From contig NZ_WUUT01000004.1 of NCBI RefSeq assembly GCF_009831575.1, positions 164,138-228,137 of the forward strand: a stretch of DNA of 64,000 nt, given 5' to 3'. The notes beneath the pieces are model-generated. The model was not told the origin of the DNA and did no database searches. It saw nothing but the letters and a program-made list of their open reading frames with translations. Shown here piece after piece: positions 9,008 through 17,015 of the stretch (positions are counted from its first letter, which is position 1; each line of letters begins with the position of its first letter). This stretch comes from Halovenus carboxidivorans. Lineage in GTDB: Archaea; Halobacteriota; Halobacteria; Halobacteriales; Haloarculaceae. Both the position numbers and the translations under genes were made by a program.

Positions 9008-9522
9008 AGCGGCGTGCCGCCGCGTCTCGCGCTGCTGTCGTCGGCCTGGCTCGCTTCCGAGAGCAGATCCGCCACGGGTGGCTCGTACTCGTAGCCGGGA
9101 ACGATACCTTCGACGTAGGTCCCCTCGACGTACTCGACGAAGGTCTTCGCAATCTCGGCGGCGCGGTCGGCGTTGCCGAACTCGAAGGTGAAGGTGATCT
9201 GGAGTTCGTCGTCGATCTCCTCGACGCTCAGGTCGTGCAGGTCGACGGCCGCCCGGGTCGACTGCGGGGCGTCCCCTAACCGCCGTTCGAGGGTGTCCCG
9301 CCACCCGTCCTCGACGGCCGGGCCGACGGCCTCCGCCGCCGCCGCGGACAGCGTCGGAACGAACACTGTCACCGTGTAGGTGTTCTTCCAGTCGGGGCCG
9401 TCACTGGCCCGGACGTAACCGTCGAACACAGTCGTGTCGACAGCGTACCCTTCCTCGGTCGCCGTGATCTTCTCGTGTGCCTCGAACGCCTCGCGGGCCG
9501 AGTCCGGAATCTCCTCTGTCAT
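9004..9522 (-). CDS. Conserved haloarchaeal protein of DUF5813 type
   Basis: A 172-residue acidic protein starting Met-Thr-Glu-Glu-Ile-Pro. I recall this family as DUF5813 in haloarchaea. It contains a run Val-Thr-Val-Phe-Val-Pro-Thr-Leu and a later strand Leu-Gln-Ile-Thr-Phe-Thr-Phe-Glu-Phe, suggesting a mixed alpha/beta fold, then helices rich in Glu. No motif points to an activity. A longer in-frame extension upstream exists but would overlap the promoter of the zinc-ribbon gene and has an atypical Arg/Pro-rich composition, so the ATG at 9522 is preferred. Confidence 0.8.
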   Translation of the reverse strand: MTEEIPDSAREAFEAHEKITATEEGYAVDTTVFDGYVRASDGPDWKNTYTVTVFVPTLSAAAAEAVGPAVEDGWRDTLERRLGDAPQSTRAAVDLHDLSVEEIDDELQITFTFEFGNADRAAEIAKTFVEYVEGTYVEGIVPGYEYEPPVADLLSEASQADDSSARRGGTPL

Positions 9523-9608
9523 GGGGGCGGATAGGCGGCGGATCAGCAAAAATCCGGCGTGTCCGGCCGACCACCGAGAGTTATATCCCATCGAGTCCAA
9601 CTGACAAC

Positions 9609-9779
9609 ATGGCGCGACAAACGACGGTCTGTGACCGCTGTGGTTACCGCGTTCGCTGGGATCCCGAAACCAGAGAAGGACCGCGCGAGTTCTTCGAGGA
9701 CGGCGACTGTCCGAGTTGCGGCAAATCCTTCGAGGACCGTGCCCCGGTGTCGGCCCGACGTGGCTCGAAGCGGCGCTGA
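9609..9779 (+). CDS. Small zinc-ribbon protein
   Basis: A 56-residue protein with two Cys-x-x-Cys pairs (Cys-Asp-Arg-Cys near residue 8 and Cys-Pro-Ser-Cys near residue 35), which form a classic zinc ribbon. A basic tail with two Arg-rich patches follows. Such zinc-finger micro-proteins are common in haloarchaea, and some affect motility, biofilm or stress. The role of this one is unknown. The start at 9609 is chosen because upstream in-frame sequence lies within the promoter and is unlike protein. It is 50 bp ahead of the nucleotidyltransferase gene. Confidence 0.8.
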   Translation: MARQTTVCDRCGYRVRWDPETREGPREFFEDGDCPSCGKSFEDRAPVSARRGSKRR

Positions 9780-9829
9780 ACCGCGTCGGTGACGATACCC
9801 ATTTTAGTCCCGGCCGAGACGATACGCCC

Positions 9830-11008
9830 ATGCAAGCAGTACTGCTGGCCGCGGGACAGGGAACCCGGATGCGCCCGCTGACTGACGCGCTCCCGAAACC
9901 GATGGTGCCGGTCGCCGACCGACCGCTCGTGGCACACGCCGCCGACGCCGCCGTCGACGCCGGCGTCTCGGAGTTGATCGTCGTCGTCGGCTACGAACGC
10001 GACGCGATCACGTCGTATTTCGGTGAGTCGTATCGTGGCGTTCCGGTGACGTTCGTCACCCAGTCCGAACAGCGCGGCACCGCCGACGCGGTCCGCGCGG
10101 CCGCTCCCGAACTCGACGGCGAGTTCGTCGTACTCAACGGTGACAACCTCTACGACGAGGGAATCGAAGGGCTGTTCGGCGACGGGCCGGCCATCGCCGC
10201 TATCGAAGTCGAGGATCCGACCAGTTACGGTGTGCTGTCCACCGCGGGCGAGACTGTCACCGACATCGTCGAGAAACCGGCCGATCCCCCCTCGAAACTG
10301 GCAAACGCCGGCGCGTATCAGTTCCCCGCCGCCGCCATCGAGTATCTGGACGTGCCGAAATCCGAACGCGGGGAGTACGAACTGACCGACGTTCTCGCCC
10401 GCGTGATCGACGAGTTCGACGTTCGCGCCGTCGAACTCGACCGCTGGCTGGATGTCGGCCGCCCGTGGGAGTTGCTCGAAGCCAACGAGTGGCGACTCGG
10501 TGAACTCGACCGCCGGATCGACGGCTCCGTCGCGGACTCTGCGACGATTCGCGGTCCCGTCGTGGTCGAGGAAGGCGCGACGGTCGAACCGGGCACGGTC
10601 GTCGAAGGCCCGGCGCTGATCCGCTCGGGCGCGACTGTCGGTCCGAACGCCTACGTTCGCGGGAGAACGTTGCTCGCGGAGAACACGAAGGTCGGCCAGT
10701 CCGTCGAGATCAAAAACAGCGTCATCATGGCCGACAGCAGCGTCCCACATCTCTCCTACGTCGGTGACAGCGTCCTCGGCCGAGACGTGAACTTCGGGGC
10801 CGGCACGAACGTCGCCAACCTGCGCCACGACGATGCCGACGTGCGGGTAACGGTCAAGGGCGACCGCGTCTCCACGGGCCGCCGGAAGTTCGGCGTCGTC
10901 GCCGGCGACCGCGTCAAGACGGGGATCAACACGAGTCTCAACCCCGGGGTCGTCCTCTCGACGGGAGCGCGCACGAAGCCCGGCGAATCGGTCTTCGAGG
11001 ACCGGTAG
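9830..11008 (+). CDS. GlmU-like bifunctional sugar-1-phosphate nucleotidyltransferase/acetyltransferase
   Basis: A 392-residue protein. Residues 1-225 are a nucleotidyltransferase with the activation loop Ala-Ala-Gly-Gln-Gly-Thr-Arg-Met-Arg-Pro-Leu-Thr and the metal-binding Asn-Gly-Asp-Asn. Residues 240-390 are a left-handed beta-helix with hexapeptide repeats and the Gly-Ala-Gly-Thr-Asn-Val-Ala-Asn-Leu segment of GlmU/Sat-type acyltransferases. The likely role is making UDP-N-acetylglucosamine or a related activated sugar for glycosylation. In archaea these two steps are fused as here. The GNAT gene begins 1 bp after its stop, suggesting joint expression. Confidence 0.9.
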   Translation: MQAVLLAAGQGTRMRPLTDALPKPMVPVADRPLVAHAADAAVDAGVSELIVVVGYERDAITSYFGESYRGVPVTFVTQSEQRGTADAVRAAAPELDGEFVVLNGDNLYDEGIEGLFGDGPAIAAIEVEDPTSYGVLSTAGETVTDIVEKPADPPSKLANAGAYQFPAAAIEYLDVPKSERGEYELTDVLARVIDEFDVRAVELDRWLDVGRPWELLEANEWRLGELDRRIDGSVADSATIRGPVVVEEGATVEPGTVVEGPALIRSGATVGPNAYVRGRTLLAENTKVGQSVEIKNSVIMADSSVPHLSYVGDSVLGRDVNFGAGTNVANLRHDDADVRVTVKGDRVSTGRRKFGVVAGDRVKTGINTSLNPGVVLSTGARTKPGESVFEDR

Positions 11009-11009
11009 C

Positions 11010-11543
11010 ATGGCCGACGGGATTCAGTTTCGACGGTACGACCCCCGGGACAGCGAGGCCGTGTTACGGCTCCACGCGTGGGCGATGCGCGAGGCCGGAA
11101 CGGATCCGACCGACGTTCCCGGGACCGAAGACCTCGAAACGATCGAGTCGTCGTACATCGAGAGCGGCGGGGAGTTTCTGGTCGGTATCTCGGAGTCCGC
11201 CGACAGCGAGGTTCCCCGGACCTTCGACGGCGCCGTCGTGGCGATGGGCGGGTTTCTCCCGAACGAACAGGGCCACGACGACGAGCGGACCGTCCCCGGG
11301 AGCGTCGAACTCCACCGGATGCGCGTCGCCCCGCCCAGTCAGGGACAGGGGTACGGTCGAGCGCTCCTCGCGGAACTCGAACGCCGCGTCGACACCGACA
11401 GCTACGACCGCCTGCTGGCGACGACGGCGAGACGCCAGCAGCGCGCCGTCGATCTGTACTCGACGGCGGGCTACCGCGAAGTCGACCGCTCGGTGATGGG
11501 CGAGTACGAACTGGTTCACTTCGAGAAATCGCTGGAAGGATAA
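11010..11543 (+). CDS. GNAT family N-acetyltransferase
   Basis: A 177-residue acetyl-CoA-dependent acyltransferase. The characteristic motif A is visible: a strand Glu-Leu-His-Arg-Met-Arg-Val followed by Gln-Gly-Gln-Gly-Tyr-Gly-Arg-Ala-Leu-Leu, the pyrophosphate-binding loop. Motif B is Leu-Tyr-Ser-Thr-Ala-Gly-Tyr-Arg-Glu. The substrate could be a small metabolite or a protein N-terminus. The 1-bp gap to the GlmU-like gene hints at an amino-sugar substrate, but this is not shown. Confidence 0.88.
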   Translation: MADGIQFRRYDPRDSEAVLRLHAWAMREAGTDPTDVPGTEDLETIESSYIESGGEFLVGISESADSEVPRTFDGAVVAMGGFLPNEQGHDDERTVPGSVELHRMRVAPPSQGQGYGRALLAELERRVDTDSYDRLLATTARRQQRAVDLYSTAGYREVDRSVMGEYELVHFEKSLEG

Positions 11544-11647
11544 CCCCGACAGAACGCAGCGAGAGGGGATCTACGGCCCGAACACCACTCTCCCGTTTCC
11601 GGGTCAGTTGGCCATAACCGATATACGATGTGAGTGATTTGGTTGTA

Positions 11648-11689
11648 GCGAGTACGACTGGGGCGTCTCTCCGAGGAGACGCAACTCGC
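11648..11689 (+). repeat. Long imperfect hairpin between the GNAT gene and the pseudopilin operon
   Basis: GCGTCTC at 11663-11669 pairs with GAGACGC at 11676-11682, and an outer arm GCGAGT at 11648-11653 pairs with ACTCGC at 11684-11689. The result is a 13-bp interrupted stem with a short loop. It stands in a 210-bp non-coding gap. It could be a terminator-like structure for the upstream gene or part of the leader of the pilin-like operon. No T-run follows it, which makes simple termination less likely. Confidence 0.5.
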
Positions 11690-11753
11690 ACTGGGACCGG
11701 GGACGAACCGTGATACATCAGCACTTCACCGACACACGCCGGGGACTCGTCAG

Positions 11754-12299
11754 ATGAGGGCTCACAGAGGTCAGACATCTATCGATTTCGCTATCGGGAT
11801 GGCTGTCTTTCTGGGAGTCGTGCTGTTCGTCTTCACGTTCGTCCCGGGTATTCTCTCGCCGTTCGACCTCAGCGGCGAGGAGGAACCGGCGGTCTCGAAC
11901 CAGATTGCCGACTCGCTCACGCAGGATCTGCTCGGATCGCCCAGCCAGCCCCACGTCCTCGACACCTACTGTACGGTCTCGTTTTTCGAGGGGGATGCGA
12001 GCGCGACGAGTGAGTGTCGATACAACAGCACAGATCCCGCCGAGCAGTTCGATCTCACCGACACGCAGGACGTTCGGATCGTCGTGAGCAAATCCTTCGA
12101 CGAGGACGGCCGCACGTCGATGTGCTGGACGCCGGAGGACGAGGGCGGCCCGGACCTGTACAGCGGCGACTGCGCGGCGAGCGATATCGAACTGGCGACG
12201 GGCAGCGATCCACCGGGTAACGGCACGTCCACGGTGACCGCCCGCCGGGTTGTCTCGCTGCACGGCCAGTCGGTCACGATGGAGGTGCTCGTCTGGTGA
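11754..12299 (+). CDS. Pseudopilin-like membrane protein (DUF7287 type), first gene of the cluster
   Basis: A 181-residue protein with a short basic N-terminus, an Arg-Gly-Gln-Thr-Ser-Ile-Asp-Phe segment and one hydrophobic helix (about residues 10-35). This architecture fits archaeal type IV pilin-like proteins cut by the prepilin peptidase. The remaining exterior part contains cysteines and ends with a Val-Val-Ser-Leu-His-Gly strand. The GTG start of the next gene overlaps its stop by 4 bp, so the five genes from 11754 to 15024 almost certainly form one operon. No other function is evident. Confidence 0.78.
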   Translation: MRAHRGQTSIDFAIGMAVFLGVVLFVFTFVPGILSPFDLSGEEEPAVSNQIADSLTQDLLGSPSQPHVLDTYCTVSFFEGDASATSECRYNSTDPAEQFDLTDTQDVRIVVSKSFDEDGRTSMCWTPEDEGGPDLYSGDCAASDIELATGSDPPGNGTSTVTARRVVSLHGQSVTMEVLVW

Positions 12300-12883
12300 G
12301 CCCGAGCACCGGCGACGAGCGGGCGCAGGCGATGACGCTCGAAGCCGTCACGTCGGCGCTGCTGTTGCTCGTCGCGGTCGGCTTTGCGCTCCAGATGACG
12401 GCAGTGACGCCGCTGTCGGCGAGTACGTCGAGCCAGCACCTCGAAAACCAGCTCCAGAAGAGCAGCGAGGGCGTCCTGGCGAGCACCGCCGAGAACGGCT
12501 CGCTGCAGGCGGCGGTGCTGGCGTGGAACGAGAGCGAACAGCGGTTCGTCGGCGCGGACCCGGTCGGCTACTACCGCGGAACCCCGCCGGACAACGCCTT
12601 CGGCGACGCACTCAGACGCGCGTACACTGATCGAAACGTGGCGTACAACGTCGTCTTGCACTTCCACACTCCCGAGGGAGGGCTCGACAGCCAGGTGCTG
12701 ATCGACCAGGGGGACCCGAGCGACCACGCCGTCAGCGCGTCGTGGACGGTGCCGCTCCGGGACTCCGATACGCTGGCTGACGGGACGCCGCTCTCCGCGG
12801 CGGAGTTTTACGCCTCCGATATCGACGACGACGGCCCGATGTACAACATGGTCCGCGTGGAGGTGGTCGCGTGGCGGATCTGA
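12296..12883 (+). CDS. Pseudopilin-like membrane protein (DUF7288 type)
   Basis: A 195-residue protein beginning at a GTG that overlaps the preceding stop (GTGA). After about 18 residues comes an Arg-Ala-Gln-Ala-Met-Thr-Leu-Glu-Ala motif and a hydrophobic helix up to about residue 40. That gives a class III signal/pilin-like layout in which the Glu is in the position typical of pilins. The outside part has an Arg-Gly-Thr-Pro-Pro-Asp-Asn segment also seen in related haloarchaeal families. It probably assembles with its operon neighbours into a surface filament or secretion piston, which is inference from the fold and context. Confidence 0.75.
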   Translation: MSPSTGDERAQAMTLEAVTSALLLLVAVGFALQMTAVTPLSASTSSQHLENQLQKSSEGVLASTAENGSLQAAVLAWNESEQRFVGADPVGYYRGTPPDNAFGDALRRAYTDRNVAYNVVLHFHTPEGGLDSQVLIDQGDPSDHAVSASWTVPLRDSDTLADGTPLSAAEFYASDIDDDGPMYNMVRVEVVAWRI

Positions 12884-13812
12884 TCCCGGGCGAGGACGGA
12901 CGCCGCGGACAGATCGTCCTCCTCTCGGCGTTCATCCTCGCGGTCGCGTTCGTCGCGCTCGCCCTGGTCGTCAACTCGGCAATCTTCACCGAGAACCTGG
13001 CGACCCGCGACGACGTGCCCGGGTCGCAGGACGCCCTGGAGTATCGGTACGAGGTGACCCGGACCGTCGGGGCCGCCGTTGCCGGAATCAACGACGACCC
13101 CGACAGGTCCCCGTCAGAGATCACCGCGGCCGTCCGAGAGATCAACCGCCGCTCCGGAACCGACCAGTCCGTTCTCGGCCAGAGCGTCGTCATCGAGTAC
13201 GAGAGCCACGACCTCGGAACCAGACTCGCCCAGGACAGCGCCGGCCAGTTCACCGACGCCAACGGCGATACAGACTGGACGCTGGCCGGGACCGTCCACG
13301 CCAGAAACGTCGTCTTCAACGTCACGAGCCAGTCTGCGCTTCGAAGCTCGAACCCCTTCACCTTCGTCGCCGGCGACGGCAGCGACGAGTGGCGGATGAA
13401 CATCTCGGAAGACGGCGGTAACGTGACCGTCGAGGTCGAGACCCCCGCGGGCGAACGCGAGTCCTGTACCCGTGACCTCCCGGAGCAGTTCACGGTCGAC
13501 GTGACGGCCGGGACAATCGACGGCGAGCCGTGTTACGCCCTGATCCAGCAGACGAGCGGCGAGCGGATGCACTTCGCGACTGGACTCGGCGACGCCTACG
13601 ACATCGAGATCAGAAACGGCGACGCAATCGAAGGGACATACTCGATGATCGTCAACAGCACGAGCGTCTCCGGAGGCCAGTACGACAGCTACCCCGACGA
13701 TCCGTACACGGCGGAGGCAATCTACAGCGTCCGCGTCAACTACGAGTTTTTCACCTCGCAGGTCGGCTACCAGACGGAGATCGTCGTCGCCCCCGGGGAG
13801 GTGCCGCCATGA
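12871..13812 (+). CDS. Pseudopilin-like membrane protein (DUF7261 type)
   Basis: A 313-residue protein with a GTG start that overlaps the previous gene by 13 bp. The N-terminus Arg-Arg-Gly-Gln-Ile-Val-Leu-Leu-Ser-Ala-Phe leads into a membrane helix (to about residue 42), and the remaining 270 residues are extracellular. It has several Asn-x-Ser/Thr glycosylation sites, one Cys pair (Cys-Thr-Arg and Cys-Tyr-Ala) and a predicted beta-rich C-terminus ending Ile-Val-Val-Ala-Pro. I recall the family as DUF7261 of haloarchaeal pilin-like clusters. It is the largest of the five and may be a minor tip-type subunit. Confidence 0.75.
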   Translation: MADLIPGEDGRRGQIVLLSAFILAVAFVALALVVNSAIFTENLATRDDVPGSQDALEYRYEVTRTVGAAVAGINDDPDRSPSEITAAVREINRRSGTDQSVLGQSVVIEYESHDLGTRLAQDSAGQFTDANGDTDWTLAGTVHARNVVFNVTSQSALRSSNPFTFVAGDGSDEWRMNISEDGGNVTVEVETPAGERESCTRDLPEQFTVDVTAGTIDGEPCYALIQQTSGERMHFATGLGDAYDIEIRNGDAIEGTYSMIVNSTSVSGGQYDSYPDDPYTAEAIYSVRVNYEFFTSQVGYQTEIVVAPGEVPP

Positions 13813-14297
13813 CGGGACGACTCGGTGCCGACGGTCCGATCCGACGCTCCCGGGGCGTTTCGATCACGCTGAACTACGTCCTCGTACTCGGTATCTCGTC
13901 GGTTCTGGTCACCGGACTCATCGTCGCCGGCGGAACCTTTGTCGAGGACCAGCGCGACGACGTCGCGGAAGGGGAGGCGAACGTCATCGGCACGCACATC
14001 GCCGGCAACATCGAACAGGTCGACCGCTACGTCGAGGCCGGGAACGGGACCGAGACAGCGTACGTCAACCAGACCTTCCAGCCGGACGTGAGCGGCGCGC
14101 CGTATCGAGTGACGCTCGTCGAACCGGACGCGAGCACGGAACTGGCGCGGCTCCGAATCGACGTACAGGGGTCCAGCGCCAGCGTCGAGATCAACGTCTC
14201 CGTCCGGACTCCGGTCATCGAGTCACAGGCCGACGGCGGGGCTATCGCCGTGATCTACGACGACGACGAGGGGGGGATTCGAATCACCAATGCCTAG
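13809..14297 (+). CDS. Pseudopilin-like membrane protein (DUF7266 type)
   Basis: A 162-residue protein whose ATG overlaps the previous stop (ATGA). The N-terminus is Arg-Arg-Ser-Arg-Gly-Val-Ser-Ile-Thr-Leu-Asn-Tyr followed by a hydrophobic helix, matching a prepilin-type cleavage site. The outside domain of about 115 residues has three Asn-x-Ser/Thr sequons and alternating strands. Operon position and architecture suggest a structural subunit of the same filament or complex as its neighbours. No enzymatic motif is seen. Confidence 0.78.
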   Translation: MTGRLGADGPIRRSRGVSITLNYVLVLGISSVLVTGLIVAGGTFVEDQRDDVAEGEANVIGTHIAGNIEQVDRYVEAGNGTETAYVNQTFQPDVSGAPYRVTLVEPDASTELARLRIDVQGSSASVEINVSVRTPVIESQADGGAIAVIYDDDEGGIRITNA

Positions 14298-15024
14298 GGA
14301 ACGAGCAGTCAGCGAGATCATCGGTTACGTCGTCGTCTTCTCGCTCGTGTTGCTGTCGATATCTGTGGTCAGTTTCACCGGTCTCGGCATCCTCGAAGAG
14401 TCCCGGGACAACGAACAGGCCGCAAACGCCGAGCGAGCGTTCGACGTGGTCGCGGACAACATGGCATCGGTCTACGAACAGAACAGTCCGAGTCGAGCAA
14501 CCGAGATCGATCTCGGCGAATCCGAACTGTTCTACGCCGATCCGATCCGGATTCGAGTCACAGTCGATGACGGCGTCGTCCCGCGCACGCACGAGTACAC
14601 GGCCCGCCCGGTCGAACTCCAGATCTCTGACCAGACCAGCCTCGTCTACGAAGGCGGGGCGGTCTTCCGTCAGCAGGCCAACGGCGGACTCATGATCCGG
14701 GATCCCCCGTTCTTACTCAGCGAACAGCGAGTCCACTTCCCGATTATTCACACCGTCTCGGATGGCTCGGAATCCTCGAGCGGTACGACGGTCCTCCTCC
14801 GAGGGAAATCGACCCGGAGGGAGGTCCTCGCCGACACCCAGCGGGAGTACGAGGAGGTGACAATCGAGATCACCTCACCCCGCTACGAGATCTGGGAGCG
14901 GTACTTCGTCGAGGAGCGCGGTCTCGACTGTACTACGGCGGACCAGACGGTCTCCTGTACAATCGACGATCCGGAGACGGTGTTCGTCACCCACCAGCGA
15001 ATCGAACTCTCGATCATCCGGTGA
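14290..15024 (+). CDS. Pseudopilin-like membrane protein (DUF7289 type), last gene of the operon
   Basis: A 244-residue protein whose ATG lies 8 bp inside the previous gene. It begins Met-Pro-Arg-Glu-Arg-Ala-Val-Ser-Glu-Ile-Ile-Gly, very close to the canonical haloarchaeal pilin N-terminus, then a membrane helix. The external part has a Gly-Gly-Ala-Val-Phe-Arg segment like that of the convergent large gene at 15042, an aromatic Tyr-Glu-Ile-Trp-Glu-Arg-Tyr motif, and two Cys near the end. The shared motif shows the two belong to the same wider family. The stop faces the stop of the convergent gene 18 bp away. Confidence 0.78.
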   Translation: MPRERAVSEIIGYVVVFSLVLLSISVVSFTGLGILEESRDNEQAANAERAFDVVADNMASVYEQNSPSRATEIDLGESELFYADPIRIRVTVDDGVVPRTHEYTARPVELQISDQTSLVYEGGAVFRQQANGGLMIRDPPFLLSEQRVHFPIIHTVSDGSESSSGTTVLLRGKSTRREVLADTQREYEEVTIEITSPRYEIWERYFVEERGLDCTTADQTVSCTIDDPETVFVTHQRIELSIIR

Positions 15025-15041
15025 ACGGTCGCGAGTCCAGC

Positions 15042-16892
15042 TTACCCGCTTTTGACCGTAATTTCGTTGACAGTGACGTGGAGGAAGGTCACCGTCACCG
15101 CGCCGGCGTCGGGTTCGATCACCTGCTCGTTTCTGAGCGCTTCGTCGTAGTGGATGCTTCCGGCGTTGAGAGTCGTCGTCCCTGTCAGCATCCCGCCGAA
15201 GACCTCTGCCCCGTCGATGTTGACGGAACTGTCGCTCGTCTCACTCGGCGGCGCGTAGATCACACCGACGAACTTCGCGAGAGTTCCGATGCCTCCACTG
15301 TTACCGATGGTGGCCTTGAAGTCCTCCTTTCCGTACATGCGGAACTTTCGCGCGTCAGTTCCTGTCTCGTTGATTTCGGAGCTATCCTTCAGTGCAAAAT
15401 GATACGTCCCGTCAGGAACATTTCCGCCGACGAATACGCGGACCCGTCCGTCGCCGGTGACGTGTATCGTCGAGTCATCTTCTACGATTACATTCTCTTC
15501 TACGGCAATGTCGATTCTACCGTCTGACGTGTCGAGTGTCAGGTTATCTCCATTGTCGACCGTCAACGACGAATCGAAGTAGTAGTCGCCGGACTGCAGT
15601 GTCTGGTCTGTTCCGGGATCGACCTCGTCGGCATCTTCTTCGATTGCTTCGATCTGGCTCTCGACGTAGAAACCGATCGGTGCGGCCGAGCGCACGCCGT
15701 CTATCTGGGTCGCTTCCCAATCTCGGCTGGGGATGCTCGCGATGGCATCCTCACAGTCGATACAGTCGTCGGTGTACTCGATATTTCCGTACACTGTCGG
15801 TTGTCCTCCCCCCTTGCCGCCGCCACAGTTGATCTCGTCGCCGTCCGTACTTCCTTTCGTCGTCACGGTCCCGCCGGAGATGATGTTCCCGCAGATGTCC
15901 GCCCCACCGGTCCCCTGTGAGATATCGACATCGCCGCCGTAGATGATGTCGCCGTCGATTCCCGGTTCGTTGTTCGAGAGATAATCGCAGTAATCCTCGC
16001 CGTCAGCCAGTTCGGTCGAGTCGTAACTGTCCGTATAGAAGTCACTGGACGAAGAGCCACCGCACCGCGACCCTGCTCGTCCTGCGAGTGTGAAGTCACC
16101 GGCTGCAGCCAGACTCGCCGTCGCGGATGTCACCTCTGTCTCTTCGATTGGGGTGACCAACACGAGCGTCGCCTCCTGGTTGCTGTGGTTGTACTTGACT
16201 TCCCCGTCGGTCCGTTCCTCGAAGTACTGTCCCCACCCCTGGTAGAACTCGCTTTTGACCGTCACGCGGACGAGGTGGTTGTTGAGGGGGTTCTGTTCGT
16301 CCTCGTCGACCGTCCCGATGACCGGAAAGGTTCGGTTGACGCCGGTTTTCGTCACGACCACGTTCGAGCCGAGCGATCCGCTTCCCCTGACGGAGATGGT
16401 TGGCAGCGTCAGCGTTCCGTTCCGGAAGTGAAACTCCGGCGGTGACACCATCGCACCGCCGGCGTCGTTCGCACGCCAGACGCCGCCGCCCTGATACGCC
16501 GCCCGCGAATTTCCGTGTCTGTAGACGACCGATCCGAGCGTCTGGTTCATCACGGTGTATCTGGAACTGGCGGCGGTCTGATTCTCGACGGTCACCTTCA
16601 GCCAGCCGGTGTTCTCCTCGACCGAGAACTGTTCGCCCGCCCCCGTCGGGAACGAAATCCGCTGTGAATCCGACTCGCCGAGGGCGACCAGGCCCGCCTT
16701 CGAGGCGAACTGCGTCAGCGACTGCTCCGCGCGGTCGTCCGACAGCGACTGTTCGGTGTCGTCCAGCGCGACTGAACCGAGACCGACGACCAGGAGTGCA
16801 CCGACAATCAAAATCGAAAACAGGATGATAAATCCGAGCGTCTCGCTCTGGCCGCGAGACCGCGCTCGCCCGTCGCGCGTCGAGGGTGTCAT
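15042..16892 (-). CDS. Large pilin-like surface protein with a C-terminal DUF7305-like beta-helical domain
   Basis: A 616-residue protein. Residues 8-42 carry Arg-Gly-Gln-Ser-Glu-Thr-Leu-Gly-Phe and a membrane helix in type IV pilin style. Residues 45-260 resemble the small pseudopilin at 14290 (Gln-Gly-Gly-Gly-Val-Trp-Arg motif and a Tyr-x-x-Trp-x-x-Tyr-Phe-Glu-Glu segment). Residues 280-590 are Gly/Asp/Ser-rich, cysteine-containing and repetitive. They end with Val-Ile-Tyr-Ala-Pro, a Gly-Gly-Met-Leu-Thr-Gly strand and Ile-His-Tyr-Asp, the pattern of the haloarchaeal DUF7305 domain. The chosen ATG at 16892 has a TATA box 29 nt upstream. An extension to 16997 would lie over the promoter. The likely role is a surface adhesin or major filament protein. 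Confidence 0.82.
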   Translation of the reverse strand: MTPSTRDGRARSRGQSETLGFIILFSILIVGALLVVGLGSVALDDTEQSLSDDRAEQSLTQFASKAGLVALGESDSQRISFPTGAGEQFSVEENTGWLKVTVENQTAASSRYTVMNQTLGSVVYRHGNSRAAYQGGGVWRANDAGGAMVSPPEFHFRNGTLTLPTISVRGSGSLGSNVVVTKTGVNRTFPVIGTVDEDEQNPLNNHLVRVTVKSEFYQGWGQYFEERTDGEVKYNHSNQEATLVLVTPIEETEVTSATASLAAAGDFTLAGRAGSRCGGSSSSDFYTDSYDSTELADGEDYCDYLSNNEPGIDGDIIYGGDVDISQGTGGADICGNIISGGTVTTKGSTDGDEINCGGGKGGGQPTVYGNIEYTDDCIDCEDAIASIPSRDWEATQIDGVRSAAPIGFYVESQIEAIEEDADEVDPGTDQTLQSGDYYFDSSLTVDNGDNLTLDTSDGRIDIAVEENVIVEDDSTIHVTGDGRVRVFVGGNVPDGTYHFALKDSSEINETGTDARKFRMYGKEDFKATIGNSGGIGTLAKFVGVIYAPPSETSDSSVNIDGAEVFGGMLTGTTTLNAGSIHYDEALRNEQVIEPDAGAVTVTFLHVTVNEITVKSG

Positions 16893-16916
16893 TCGTTCGT
16901 CGTACGACACAGGACC

Positions 16917-16926
16917 TGATAAATCA
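16917..16926 (-). promoter_or_regulatory. TATA box for the large pilin-like gene at 15042
   Basis: On the minus strand the sequence TGATTTATC lies 29 nt before the ATG at 16892, the spacing of a leaderless haloarchaeal transcript. It sits in the 123-bp divergent region shared with the gene at 17016. That gene has only a weaker candidate element (TGTTTGG near 16979). Confidence 0.5.
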
Positions 16927-17015
16927 ATTGGCTCTCCCAACGGAACTCCCTTGCCCGGAGCACTTATTCGACTGGACCTGTTTGGTTCCGGTAGCATCGG
17001 CTCCTGCTATCAAAA

